NCBI GenBank assembly: GCA_035551475.1
Contig: DASZMX010000021.1
Location: 1-39,253 of the forward strand
DNA: 39,253 bases
DNA from: DASZMX01 sp035551475
Lineage (GTDB): Bacteria > Verrucomicrobiota > Verrucomicrobiia > Limisphaerales > Palsa-1400
Reading direction: 5' to 3'
The notes beneath the pieces were generated by a model. That model made no database searches. It was given only the letters and a program-made list of their open reading frames with translations, and was not told the origin of the DNA. A program made the position numbers and the translations under genes. Below, piece after piece: positions 25,204 to 32,673 of the stretch. How positions within the stretch are numbered: the stretch's first letter is position 1; each line of letters opens with the position of its first letter.

Positions 25204-26571
25204 TCAAGGCGTCGTCTTTTGGGAAGGCTGCCAAAACGAACCGAGCCAATGGAAAAAACTGGCGAACCACGAGGCGCGTGGAGCCTCCGCGGCAGGCGCA
25301 GGCGCCGCGGCCGGAACCGCGGACACGGGGGCGCTCACCGCCGCCGGACTGGCCGCGGCGGCTGGCGCTGGAGCGGCCGCCGCCTTCGCCTGGCCGGTGA
25401 TGGCTTCGCGCCAGGCGTCGAGCTGGGAAAGGCAGCCGATGCGCGCGAGATAAATCGTGTCAACCGTCGAGCCGGGCAGCCCGCCATCGGGCGGATTGAT
25501 TTCGTCCTCCAGGGCATTGGCCACATGGACGGCGGTCAAAACGGTGAATTCCTGGCTGGCGGTGCGCAACGGCTGATGATGCAGCGCCGCGGCCTCCGAC
25601 GCCTCGGTCGGCATGCCCCAGCGGCCCAGCAAATACGCGCCAATGTCCGCATGCGTGGCGCCAAACGTCTCCTTCTCGACCTGCCAGAGCGCGCGTCCAT
25701 CGGCGGCGGCGGCCACTTGCGCCTTTTCGTATTCTTGACAAAAGTTGCACACGAGAACGATCTTCCCCAGATCGTGCATCAGGCCGGCGGTGTAGGCGGC
25801 TTCGGCCACGCCGCGCGCGGCGCCGTGCAGCAAGGCGAGTTTCCGGGCGTGTTGCGCGACATTCAAGCTGTGGCGCCACAGGCGGTCCACCGAATAATAG
25901 GCAGGCTTGATGCGGTCGTAGTAGCCCAGCATCTTGACCGCCACCACAATAGAATTGACAGTATCGAAGCCCAGCAGGCCCACGGCTTCGCCGACGTCCG
26001 TGATTTTGCGCGAGAGGCCGAAATAGGAGGAATTGCAAACCTGCAAAAGCTTGGTCGTCATCGCCATGTCTTTGCCGAGGATGGCGCCGATGCTGTCCGG
26101 GCTGGCGGAGGGGGATTTCAACGCCGCGCGGACTTCGAGATAAATGCTGGGGATGGTCGGCAGGCTGCGGATGCGGCTGACCAATTCGCGCATGGCGTCG
26201 TCCGTGATCCATTTATCCACGGCCACGGCGTTTTCCAGGGCGCTGCGAATCGTCGCCGGATCGCACGGCTTGGTGAGAAATTGCTGCGCCAAACCTTCCT
26301 TGATGACTTGGGCGCGATCGGCTTCGGTGGCGATGAGAAAGCGGATGACGTCGGGATATTTTTGGCGGGCGCGGTTCAGCAATTGCGGGCCGTCCAATTC
26401 CGCCAAACCGAGGCTGGCGACCAGCGCGTCGCACGGCTGCGCTTCCAACGCGGCCAGCGCCGCCGGGCCGGAGGCGGCGCTTTTTACTTTCCACCCCTCG
26501 CCCAAGGCTGCGGCAAATTGCGTGGCGGTCAGCGGATCGGAATCCGCGATCAGGATCAGTTTGTCACTCAT
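25204..26571 (-). CDS. HDOD-domain signalling protein with degenerate receiver domain
   Basis: A 455-residue protein. Residues 1-120 have the response-regulator receiver fold (LILIADSDP, LIATEAD, QFLTKPCD), but the phospho-acceptor position in DALVASLGLAELDG is Ser53, not Asp, so it is probably not phosphorylated. Residues 135-330 form an HDOD domain (LPTIPSIYLEVRAAL, LLQVCNSSYFGLSRKI, LWRHSLNVAQHARKLA, GLMHDLGKIVL, AALHHQPL). HDOD domains are catalytically inactive HD relatives that act as scaffolds in stress, motility or c-di-GMP signalling. The C-terminus is an Ala/Pro-rich linker of about 50 residues, then an aromatic tail, RASWFASFFHWLGSFWQPS, which could touch a membrane or partner. It is divergent from preA. 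Confidence 0.88.
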   Translation of the reverse strand: MSDKLILIADSDPLTATQFAAALGEGWKVKSAASGPAALAALEAQPCDALVASLGLAELDGPQLLNRARQKYPDVIRFLIATEADRAQVIKEGLAQQFLTKPCDPATIRSALENAVAVDKWITDDAMRELVSRIRSLPTIPSIYLEVRAALKSPSASPDSIGAILGKDMAMTTKLLQVCNSSYFGLSRKITDVGEAVGLLGFDTVNSIVVAVKMLGYYDRIKPAYYSVDRLWRHSLNVAQHARKLALLHGAARGVAEAAYTAGLMHDLGKIVLVCNFCQEYEKAQVAAAADGRALWQVEKETFGATHADIGAYLLGRWGMPTEASEAAALHHQPLRTASQEFTVLTAVHVANALEDEINPPDGGLPGSTVDTIYLARIGCLSQLDAWREAITGQAKAAAAPAPAAAASPAAVSAPVSAVPAAAPAPAAEAPRASWFASFFHWLGSFWQPSQKTTP

Positions 26572-26703
26572 ACAGTCAAGGATAAGGCGCCGTCATGGTA
26601 TCGGCAGATGGCGGGATAACTTTAACTTGACAAATAGCGTCTTGGAATCGGCTGCCGGGCAGCAATTTGCGCGTTTAATTTCTCGCCAAGGCCCCCGCGC
26701 CGT

Positions 26704-26734
26704 TATTATCGTAAAATGAAACTTCAGGAGCCGT
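26704..26734 (+). promoter_or_regulatory. Candidate -10 box and Shine-Dalgarno of preA
   Basis: TATTAT (26704-26709) resembles a -10 element, though no good -35 box lies 17 nt upstream. AGGAG (26726-26730) precedes the ATG at 26735 by four nucleotides and fixes the start. A TTGACA at 26627-26632 lies further upstream but is not spaced to a -10. Confidence 0.35.
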
Positions 26735-27862
26735 ATGCCTACTTTAGCTTTAACCGTTGATGGACTGAAATTGCCAAATCCCTTTGTCATCGCCTCCGGC
26801 CCGCCGGGGACCAATCTGAACGTCATCGCGCGCGCCTTCAAGGAAGGCTGGGGCGCCGTCATCGCCAAGACCGTCAGCCTCGATTCCTCCAAGGTCATCA
26901 ACGTCACCCCGCGCTACGCCAAGCTCATGGCCAATGACGCGCAGGAAGTTGTCGGCTGGGAAAACATCGAGCTGATCAGCGATCGCCCGTTCAAGATTTG
27001 GATCGATGAATTTAAAAAATGCAAAGACCAATTCCCGGACGGCGTCCTGATCGCTTCCATCATGGAGGAATACAGCAAGGACGCGTGGACGGAGATCGTC
27101 GAACGCTGCCAGGACGCGGGCGTGGACGCTTTTGAGTTGAACTTTTCCTGCCCGCACGGTTTGCCCGAGCGCAAAATGGGCGCCGCCATGGGGCAGGATC
27201 CTGTCATCCTCGAGGAAGTTTGCCGCTGGGTGATGAGCGCCGCCAAAAAACCGGTCTGGGCCAAGATGACGCCGAACGTAACCCATATTGAAGATCCCAG
27301 CCGCGCCGCCTTGCGCGCCGGCTGCCAGGGCATTGCCGCCATCAACACCATCCGCAGCGTGATGGGCATCAATTTGGAAACCTTGCGCCCCGATCCATGC
27401 GTCGAAGGCTACACCACCCCGGGCGGTTATTCCTGCAAAGCGGTGCGCCCGATTGCGCTCCGCATGGTGATGGAAATCGCCCAAACGATTAAGCGCGAAT
27501 TCCCGGGCCGCTCCCTCTCCGGCATCGGCGGCATCGAAACCGGCGAGGACGCCGCGCAGTTTATCCTCGTGGGCGCGGACACGGTGCAGGTTTGCACGGG
27601 CGTGATGAAATTCGGCTACGAATGCGTCAAGCCCATGCAGGAGCAACTCCTGGCGTTCATGGCCCGGCACAAATTTGAAACCCTCGCCGATTTCAAAGGC
27701 GCCAGCCTGCCCTACTTCACCACCCACGCCGACTTGGTGGCCAAACAGGCCCAGCGCAAAGCCGCGCAAAAAGCCGCCGCCCAGAAAAAAGTTGTCACCG
27801 CCGATGGCGAATGGAGCGGGGACGAATTTGTCAAACAATCAGACGCGCTGTCCCGAGGCTAA
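26735..27862 (+). CDS. preA: Dihydropyrimidine dehydrogenase catalytic (PreA-like) subunit
   Basis: A 375-residue FMN-binding TIM barrel of the dihydroorotate/dihydropyrimidine dehydrogenase family. It contains PFVIASGPPGTN, AVIAKTVSLD, a pyrimidine-binding ELNFSCPHG with the catalytic-loop Cys, MGQDP and VWAKMTPNVTHI. AAINTIRSVMGI, GIGGIETGEDAAQFI and VQVCTGVM follow. It would carry out the reversible NAD(P)H-linked reduction of uracil and thymine. PreA of E. coli is about 410 residues and ends in a 4Fe-4S ferredoxin-type domain; here the end is a Lys/Ala/Gln-rich helix with no cysteines. No preT partner is in the window. It is four bases upstream of mmsA, consistent with pyrimidine breakdown to malonate semialdehyde. 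Confidence 0.88.
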   Translation: MPTLALTVDGLKLPNPFVIASGPPGTNLNVIARAFKEGWGAVIAKTVSLDSSKVINVTPRYAKLMANDAQEVVGWENIELISDRPFKIWIDEFKKCKDQFPDGVLIASIMEEYSKDAWTEIVERCQDAGVDAFELNFSCPHGLPERKMGAAMGQDPVILEEVCRWVMSAAKKPVWAKMTPNVTHIEDPSRAALRAGCQGIAAINTIRSVMGINLETLRPDPCVEGYTTPGGYSCKAVRPIALRMVMEIAQTIKREFPGRSLSGIGGIETGEDAAQFILVGADTVQVCTGVMKFGYECVKPMQEQLLAFMARHKFETLADFKGASLPYFTTHADLVAKQAQRKAAQKAAAQKKVVTADGEWSGDEFVKQSDALSRG

Positions 27863-27866
27863 TCCC

Positions 27867-29351
27867 ATGACGTTAAATCCTGTCCGTTTTTTTATTGGCG
27901 GCGAGTGGATCGAATCCACCCTGGCCAAGACGCCGGTTTACAATCCTTCCACCGGCTCGGTCATCGCCGAAAGCCCGCTCGGCGGCGCGGCGGAAGTGAA
28001 TGCGGCGGTTGAGGCCGCCGCCGCGGCGTTTCCCGCGTGGAGCGAAACGCCGGTGGTCGAGCGCGCGCGGATTTTCTTCAAATTCAAAAGCCTGCTGGAC
28101 GACCATTTTGAAGAACTGATCCGCCTCAACACGCGCGAGCACGGCAAGACGCTGGCGGAATCGCGCGGCGATGTGAAACGCGGCATCGAGATGGTGGAAT
28201 TCGCCTGCGGCCTGCCTTCGCTCATGATGGGCGAAAGTCTGGAAAATGTCGCGCGCGGCATTGATTGCGACACGATTCGGCAGCCGCTCGGCGTGTGCGC
28301 TGGCATCACGCCATTTAATTTTCCGGCGATGGTGCCGCTCTGGATGTATCCCATCGCCCTCGTGTGCGGGAACACGTTCGTCCTGAAACCCAGCGAAAAA
28401 GTTCCGCTGACGCCGCTGCGCATCGTGCAATTGCTGCATGAAGCCGGCTTGCCCAAGGGCGTGATGAACATCGTGCATGGCGGGCGCGAGAGCGTGGACG
28501 CGATCCTGACCCATCCGAAGATCAAAGCGATTTCATTCGTGGGCTCCACCCCGGTGGCCAAGCACGTTTTTGAAGTCGGCACGCATCACGGCAAACGCGT
28601 GCAGGCCAATGGCGGCGCGAAGAACTTTGTGTTTCTCATGCCCGATGCCGATGTCGAGAATTCCTCGCGCGGCTTGATCGAGGCGGCGTTCGGCTGCGCC
28701 GGCGAGCGTTGCATGGCGGGTTCCACCGCCGTCGTCATTGGCGACGCCGCCAAAAATGTTTTGCCCGCCACCATTGAGGCGGCGCGCGCCTTGCGCGTCG
28801 GCCCGACGGATCGGGAAGCGCAACCCAACATGGGCCCCGTGATCACCCGGCAGCACAAAGATCGCGTCGAAGAACTCATCGCCGCCGGCGTGAAGGAAGG
28901 CGCGAAGGTCGCCCTCGATGGCCGCGGCGCCAAGGCCGCCGAGGAGCCCAACGGCTTTTTTCTCGGCGCGACCGTGCTGGACAATGTCGCCGCCGGCATG
29001 ACCGTGGCGCGCGAGGAAATTTTCGGCCCCGTCCTCAACGTCATGCGCTTCGACGATTTGAACACCGCCATCGAAGCCGCCAACCAATCGCCCTACGGCA
29101 ACGGCGCCTCGATCTTCACACGTTCCGGCAAAGCGGCGCGGGAGTTCAAGCACCGCATCAAGGCCGGCATGGTCGGCATTAACATTGGCGTGCCCGCGTC
29201 GATGGCGTGGTTTCCTTTCTCCGGCTGGGACGCGTCTTTCTTCGGCGATTTGCACATTCAAGGCAAGGAAGGCGTCCAGTTCTTCACGCAGCAGAAAGTC
29301 ACCACCTCGCGCTGGTTCAGTTACGGCGAGGGCGACATCTGGCAAAAGTGA
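27867..29351 (+). CDS. mmsA: CoA-acylating methylmalonate/malonate-semialdehyde dehydrogenase
   Basis: A 494-residue aldehyde dehydrogenase of the MMSDH group. It has the NAD-binding ITPFNFPAMVPLWM (Asn151), LKPSEKVPLTP, FVGSTPVAKHVF, and the catalytic Cys282 in CAGERCMAGST. The usual general-base Glu of ALDHs is replaced in the ANGGAKNF segment, as is typical of the CoA-dependent MMSDH class. It converts malonate semialdehyde to acetyl-CoA and methylmalonate semialdehyde to propionyl-CoA. With preA directly upstream (4-bp gap), the likely use is the end of uracil/thymine catabolism via beta-alanine, although valine or inositol breakdown also uses it. The start is ATG 27867; an open frame upstream lies inside preA. 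Confidence 0.94.
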   Translation: MTLNPVRFFIGGEWIESTLAKTPVYNPSTGSVIAESPLGGAAEVNAAVEAAAAAFPAWSETPVVERARIFFKFKSLLDDHFEELIRLNTREHGKTLAESRGDVKRGIEMVEFACGLPSLMMGESLENVARGIDCDTIRQPLGVCAGITPFNFPAMVPLWMYPIALVCGNTFVLKPSEKVPLTPLRIVQLLHEAGLPKGVMNIVHGGRESVDAILTHPKIKAISFVGSTPVAKHVFEVGTHHGKRVQANGGAKNFVFLMPDADVENSSRGLIEAAFGCAGERCMAGSTAVVIGDAAKNVLPATIEAARALRVGPTDREAQPNMGPVITRQHKDRVEELIAAGVKEGAKVALDGRGAKAAEEPNGFFLGATVLDNVAAGMTVAREEIFGPVLNVMRFDDLNTAIEAANQSPYGNGASIFTRSGKAAREFKHRIKAGMVGINIGVPASMAWFPFSGWDASFFGDLHIQGKEGVQFFTQQKVTTSRWFSYGEGDIWQK

Positions 29352-29361
29352 CCGAGCCATT

Positions 29362-29397
29362 TTGACATTTGGCGCATCGGCGGCTAGCGTGGGCGCA
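29362..29397 (+). promoter_or_regulatory. Candidate leaderless promoter of the HIT-phoH-ybeY-DUF502-recO operon
   Basis: A perfect TTGACA (29362-29367), a 17-nt spacer, then TAGCGT (29385-29390). Seven nucleotides separate the -10 from the ATG at 29398. It lies in the only gap between mmsA and recO long enough for a promoter. Confidence 0.45.
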
Positions 29398-29886
29398 ATG
29401 GAACCGTTGCACGCGCCGTGGCGTATTGCCTATATTCGCGGCCCCAAACCATCGCCAGCCGGAGCGCAAGTTTTCGCGCGCATTGCGCAATCCAATGATG
29501 ACGAAGCCAATTTCGTCGTGGTGCGGGACCGCACCTGTTTTGCGGTGCTCAACCGGTATCCCTACACCGGCGGCCATCTGCTCATCGTCCCCTACAAACC
29601 CTCGCCCGATTTGAATGGCCTGACGCCCGAGGAATTGTGCGACCTGATTTTGCTCACGCGCCGCTGCCAGAACGCCCTCACGGCGGTGATGAAGCCAGAC
29701 GGATTCAATATCGGCGTGAACCTCGGAACCTGCGCCGGCGCCGGCATCACCGATCATGTGCATATACATATCGTCCCGCGCTGGAACGGCGACACCAATT
29801 TCATGCCCACCCTCGCGGGAACGACCGTCCTGCCCGAGGCCCTCACGGAAGTCGCGCGCAGTTTGCGCGCGGAATTAGCAAAGTAA
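29398..29886 (+). CDS. HIT-family nucleotide hydrolase/phosphorylase
   Basis: A 162-residue histidine-triad protein. The signature is DHVHIHIVPRWNGDTNF, with His120, His122 and His124; His122 or His124 acts as nucleophile by family rule. NRYPYTGGHLLIVPYKP is the nucleotide-binding part, and NIGVNLGTCAGAGI leads to the triad. The WNGDTNFMP ending is typical of the AP4A phosphorylase/hydrolase-like branch common in actinobacteria and verrucomicrobia. It would split dinucleoside polyphosphates or adenylylated compounds. The start is ATG 29398 because the family begins near WRIAYIRGPK. It is followed after one base by phoH. Confidence 0.92.
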   Translation: MEPLHAPWRIAYIRGPKPSPAGAQVFARIAQSNDDEANFVVVRDRTCFAVLNRYPYTGGHLLIVPYKPSPDLNGLTPEELCDLILLTRRCQNALTAVMKPDGFNIGVNLGTCAGAGITDHVHIHIVPRWNGDTNFMPTLAGTTVLPEALTEVARSLRAELAK

Positions 29887-29887
29887 A

Positions 29888-30844
29888 ATGCCCACCGAAA
29901 CGCTCCATTTCGAAACCGCGCGCCTGGCGCAGCAACTCTTCAACAACGAGCCGCGCAACCTCGCCGCGCTGGAAAAAGAGCTGGGCGTCAAAGCCGTGGC
30001 GCGCGAGAATTGGATCAAGCTGGAAGGTCCTGCCGAACCGCTCGAACGCGCCAAGCAACTTTTCCAATCGCTGGAAGCGAGCATCCAAAACGGCGGAACC
30101 GTCCGCAACCGCGAATTCACCCACGCCCTGAGCGTTGTCAATCAGGAAGGCGGCGCCGCCCTGCGCAGCATGGTGGACGCCCGCATCATCACTTCGTCGC
30201 GCAAGGCTCCCGTGGCCCCGAAAACCGTCGGCCAGAAAAAATACGTGGACGCCATTCGCACGCACGACGTGACGTTCGGCCTCGGCCCCGCCGGCACCGG
30301 CAAGACCTATCTCGCCATGGCCCTGGCCCTCTCCGCCTTGCACGAGGAAAAAGTCTCCCGCATTATTTTGACCCGCCCCGCCGTTGAAGCCGGCGAGGCG
30401 CTCGGATTTCTCCCCGGCGATCTCTACGAAAAAATCTCGCCCTATTTGCGGCCGCTGCATGACGCCTTGCACGACATGATGCCCGCCGAGGAAATCCAAA
30501 AAAACATGGAGCGGGCCGTGATCGAAATTGCGCCGCTGGCCTACATGCGCGGGCGCACCTTGAACAACGCCTTCATTATTCTTGACGAAGCGCAGAATTC
30601 CACCACCGAGCAAATGTTCATGTTCCTGACGCGTCTCGGCATGAGCTCCAAGGCCGTCATCACCGGCGATCCGACTCAGATTGATTTGCCCAGCCACAAG
30701 CATTCCGGCTTGGTCGAGGCGCAGCGCGCCTTGCGCGGCGTGGATGGCATCGCGCTGGTGGAATTTTCCAAGCGCGACATCGTCCGCCATCCGCTGGTGC
30801 AGCGCATCATCTCCGCCTACGAAGAGCATCGCGGCAAGCCATGA
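29888..30844 (+). CDS. phoH: PhoH-family ATPase (YbeZ-like)
   Basis: A 318-residue protein. The N-terminal part (1-110) has the KH-like region of PhoH/YbeZ. The PhoH ATPase domain follows, with Walker A GPAGTGKT (133-140), ILTRPAVEAGEALGFLPGD, Walker B NAFIILDEAQN and sensor VITGDPTQIDLP. PhoH proteins resemble the N-terminal half of superfamily-1 helicases and work with YbeY in RNA processing. The gene starts one base after the HIT stop and overlaps ybeY by 4 bp (ATGA), a conserved pairing. Cytoplasmic. Confidence 0.95.
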   Translation: MPTETLHFETARLAQQLFNNEPRNLAALEKELGVKAVARENWIKLEGPAEPLERAKQLFQSLEASIQNGGTVRNREFTHALSVVNQEGGAALRSMVDARIITSSRKAPVAPKTVGQKKYVDAIRTHDVTFGLGPAGTGKTYLAMALALSALHEEKVSRIILTRPAVEAGEALGFLPGDLYEKISPYLRPLHDALHDMMPAEEIQKNMERAVIEIAPLAYMRGRTLNNAFIILDEAQNSTTEQMFMFLTRLGMSSKAVITGDPTQIDLPSHKHSGLVEAQRALRGVDGIALVEFSKRDIVRHPLVQRIISAYEEHRGKP

Positions 30845-31305
30845 ACACGCTGCGCGTGTGCAACCGGCAAAAGATCCGCGCCGTGAACACGCCGCGCCTC
30901 CGGCAAATCGCCGCCCATCTCGTGCGCCACGAATTAGGCTGGACGGATTACGAACTTGCCCTGCACCTGGTCGGCCCCGACGAAATGGCGCGGCTCAACC
31001 AGCAATTTCTCGGGCACGAAGGCTCCACCGACGTCATCACGTTTGATTATCGCGAGCAACCCGGCGCGTGGCGCGGCGAAATTTTCATCTCCATCGCCGA
31101 CGCCCTGGCGCAAGGGCGGGAATTCGGCTGCGCCTGGCAGGAGGAAGTGGCGCGCTACGCCGTGCACGGCCTCCTGCACCTGGCCGGCTACGACGACACC
31201 CAGCCCGCCCTGCGGCGCGTCATGAAACGGCAGGAAAACAAACTGTTAAAGGCATTGTCGAGCCGCTTTGAATTGCGCACACTGGCGCGGCGGAAAAATG
31301 TTTGA
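30841..31305 (+). CDS. ybeY: rRNA maturation endoribonuclease YbeY
   Basis: A 154-residue YbeY. It shows LHLVGPDEMARLNQQFLGHEGSTDVITFDY, split here by the RNA-binding beta sheet, then GEIFISIADALAQ and the metal site VHGLLHLAGYDD. His109 and His113 are the first two zinc ligands of the H-x3-H-x5-H motif, but the third position is Asp119 instead of His. Asp can still bind metal, and this variant occurs in some relatives. It takes part in 16S rRNA 3'-end maturation and ribosome quality control. Its start overlaps the phoH stop by 4 bp, and its end overlaps the next gene by 8 bp. Confidence 0.93.
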   Translation: MNTLRVCNRQKIRAVNTPRLRQIAAHLVRHELGWTDYELALHLVGPDEMARLNQQFLGHEGSTDVITFDYREQPGAWRGEIFISIADALAQGREFGCAWQEEVARYAVHGLLHLAGYDDTQPALRRVMKRQENKLLKALSSRFELRTLARRKNV

Positions 31306-31972
31306 CGAAAACAACAAATTGCTGGCGCGCTGGCGGGCGGACTTCTTCGCCGGTCTCGCCATCGTCGGGCCGGGCGTCATTTCCGTGGGCGTGGTGGTGT
31401 GGCTCTTCGGCAGCGTGGCCAAAGTCACCAACATCCTGCTCTTCTTCCTGCCCAGCGCCTGGACGCACGAAAAAATGCCCAACGGCCAGTTGGGCGGCTT
31501 TTACTGGTACTGGAGCTGCGTCGCGCTTTGTTTGACGATTTTTTTGATCGGGCTGATCGGCCGGTACGGCCGCAATTATTTCGGGCGCAAGGCCATTCAA
31601 TGGGCCGATCAGGGCTTGATGCGCGTCCCGCTTGTCAATAAAATTTACGGCACGGTCAAACAGGTCAACGCCTCCTTTTCCAGCAACAAATCCTCCTTCA
31701 AGCAAGTCGCGCTCGTGACCTTTCCCCATGCGCGCTCGCATTCCGTGGCGTTTGTCACCGGCGAGCAAACGATTGCCGGCCACGAAAAACTCATTTCCGT
31801 CTTCATTCCCACCACGCCGAACCCGACCTCGGGCTTTCTTCTGCTTCTGCCGGAAAGCGAAATCACCGTCCTCGATATGTCCGTGGCCGAAGGGATCAAG
31901 TTCATCATCAGCCTCGGCGCCATTTCGCCGGAGCAGGCGGAGCAGGCTCTCACGGCCCTGCCCCGGAGCTAA
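31298..31972 (+). CDS. DUF502 membrane protein
   Basis: A 224-residue protein with two transmembrane helices: about residues 18-40 (FFAGLAIVGPGVISVGVVVWLF) and 68-90 (SCVALCLTIFLIGLIGRYGR). A soluble domain with PLVNKIYGTVKQV, ALVTFPHARSHSVAFVTG, SVFIPTTPNPTSGFLLLLP and EGIKFIISLGA follows. This is the DUF502 signature, including PTTPNPTSG. No biochemical role is established for the family. The ATG at 31298 lies inside the end of ybeY (8-bp overlap) and the stop directly abuts the recO start, so translation along the operon is coupled. Confidence 0.9.
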   Translation: MFDENNKLLARWRADFFAGLAIVGPGVISVGVVVWLFGSVAKVTNILLFFLPSAWTHEKMPNGQLGGFYWYWSCVALCLTIFLIGLIGRYGRNYFGRKAIQWADQGLMRVPLVNKIYGTVKQVNASFSSNKSSFKQVALVTFPHARSHSVAFVTGEQTIAGHEKLISVFIPTTPNPTSGFLLLLPESEITVLDMSVAEGIKFIISLGAISPEQAEQALTALPRS

Positions 31973-32623
31973 ATGAACCTGGAACGGACGACCGGCGTGA
32001 TTCTGCGCGTGCGTCCGCTCACCGACACCAGCCTGATCGTGCAATGGTTGACGCCCGGCCTTGGCCGCCTCGCCACCGTCGCCAAAGGAGCGCGCGGCGC
32101 CAAGTCGCCGTTTCGCGGCCAGCTCGATTTATTTTACCAGGCGGAATTCAGTTTCGCGCGCAGCCGCCGTTCCGAGCTGCACGCCTTGCGCGAAACGCGC
32201 CTCCTCGAACCGCACGCCGGCCTGCGCCGGGACCTGGCCTACATCCAGCGCGCCTCCTACGCCGCGGCGCTGCTCGAGCAAGCCACCGAAACGGAATCCC
32301 CCCTGCCCGCCCTCTACGAACAGTTCACCGGCCTGCTCGCCGAATTGCCGCGCCACCCGCCGCAGCCGCAAACGGTCTTGGCCTTTGAAATGAAACTCCT
32401 CGCGGATCTCGGCCTGCATCCCGACCTGGCGGAAGCCCGCCTCACGCCTGGCTCGCACCAGATTCTCGCGCAATGCGTCAAGCTCGATTGGCCGGCCATC
32501 TTTCGCCTGCGCCTGACCCCCGCGCAAGTTCATGAAGCCAGCCAGTTCCTCCAGCGTTTCATCGTCTTTCACCTCGGCAAAATTCCCCGCAGCCGCGCGG
32601 CCGCCGTGGCGACCGGTGTTTAA
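31973..32623 (+). CDS. recO: DNA repair protein RecO
   Basis: A 216-residue RecO. The N-terminal OB-fold is clear: TTGVILRVRPLTDTSLIVQWLTPGLGRLATVAKGARG, read here as its first and last motifs, SPFRGQLDLFYQAEFSFAR and LHALRETRLLEPH. The alpha-helical C-terminal part follows. RecO binds single-stranded DNA and SSB and loads RecA with RecR. Many RecO proteins carry a four-Cys zinc site near residue 150; here only one Cys is present (AQCVK), so this is a zinc-less form, and the protein is slightly short. The ATG directly follows the TAA of the DUF502 gene. Confidence 0.9.
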   Translation: MNLERTTGVILRVRPLTDTSLIVQWLTPGLGRLATVAKGARGAKSPFRGQLDLFYQAEFSFARSRRSELHALRETRLLEPHAGLRRDLAYIQRASYAAALLEQATETESPLPALYEQFTGLLAELPRHPPQPQTVLAFEMKLLADLGLHPDLAEARLTPGSHQILAQCVKLDWPAIFRLRLTPAQVHEASQFLQRFIVFHLGKIPRSRAAAVATGV

Positions 32624-32643
32624 TGATTCTCTAATCGGAAATC

Positions 32644-32652
32644 TGTGATAAT
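32644..32652 (+). promoter_or_regulatory. Candidate extended -10 promoter of the S41 gene
   Basis: TGT-GATAAT (hexamer 32647-32652) is an extended -10 element, very like the one before the PPOX gene. No clear -35 box lies 17 nt upstream, as is usual for extended -10 promoters. A start near 32659 would leave a leader of about 15 nt before the ATG at 32674. No Shine-Dalgarno sequence is visible. Confidence 0.35.
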
Positions 32653-32673
32653 CTGGGCGTCATCTCGTGTCGC

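Noticed and set aside
26627..26652. TTGACA at 26627 as the main -35 box for preA
   Set aside because: No -10-like hexamer follows at 16-18 nt, and the TATTAT box nearer the gene is about 70 nt away. The hexamer alone is not enough.
31973..32623. recO considered as truncated or decayed because the zinc-binding cysteines are missing
   Set aside because: The OB-fold and helical part are continuous, the operon position is conserved and zinc-less RecO proteins are known, so it is more likely a normal variant.
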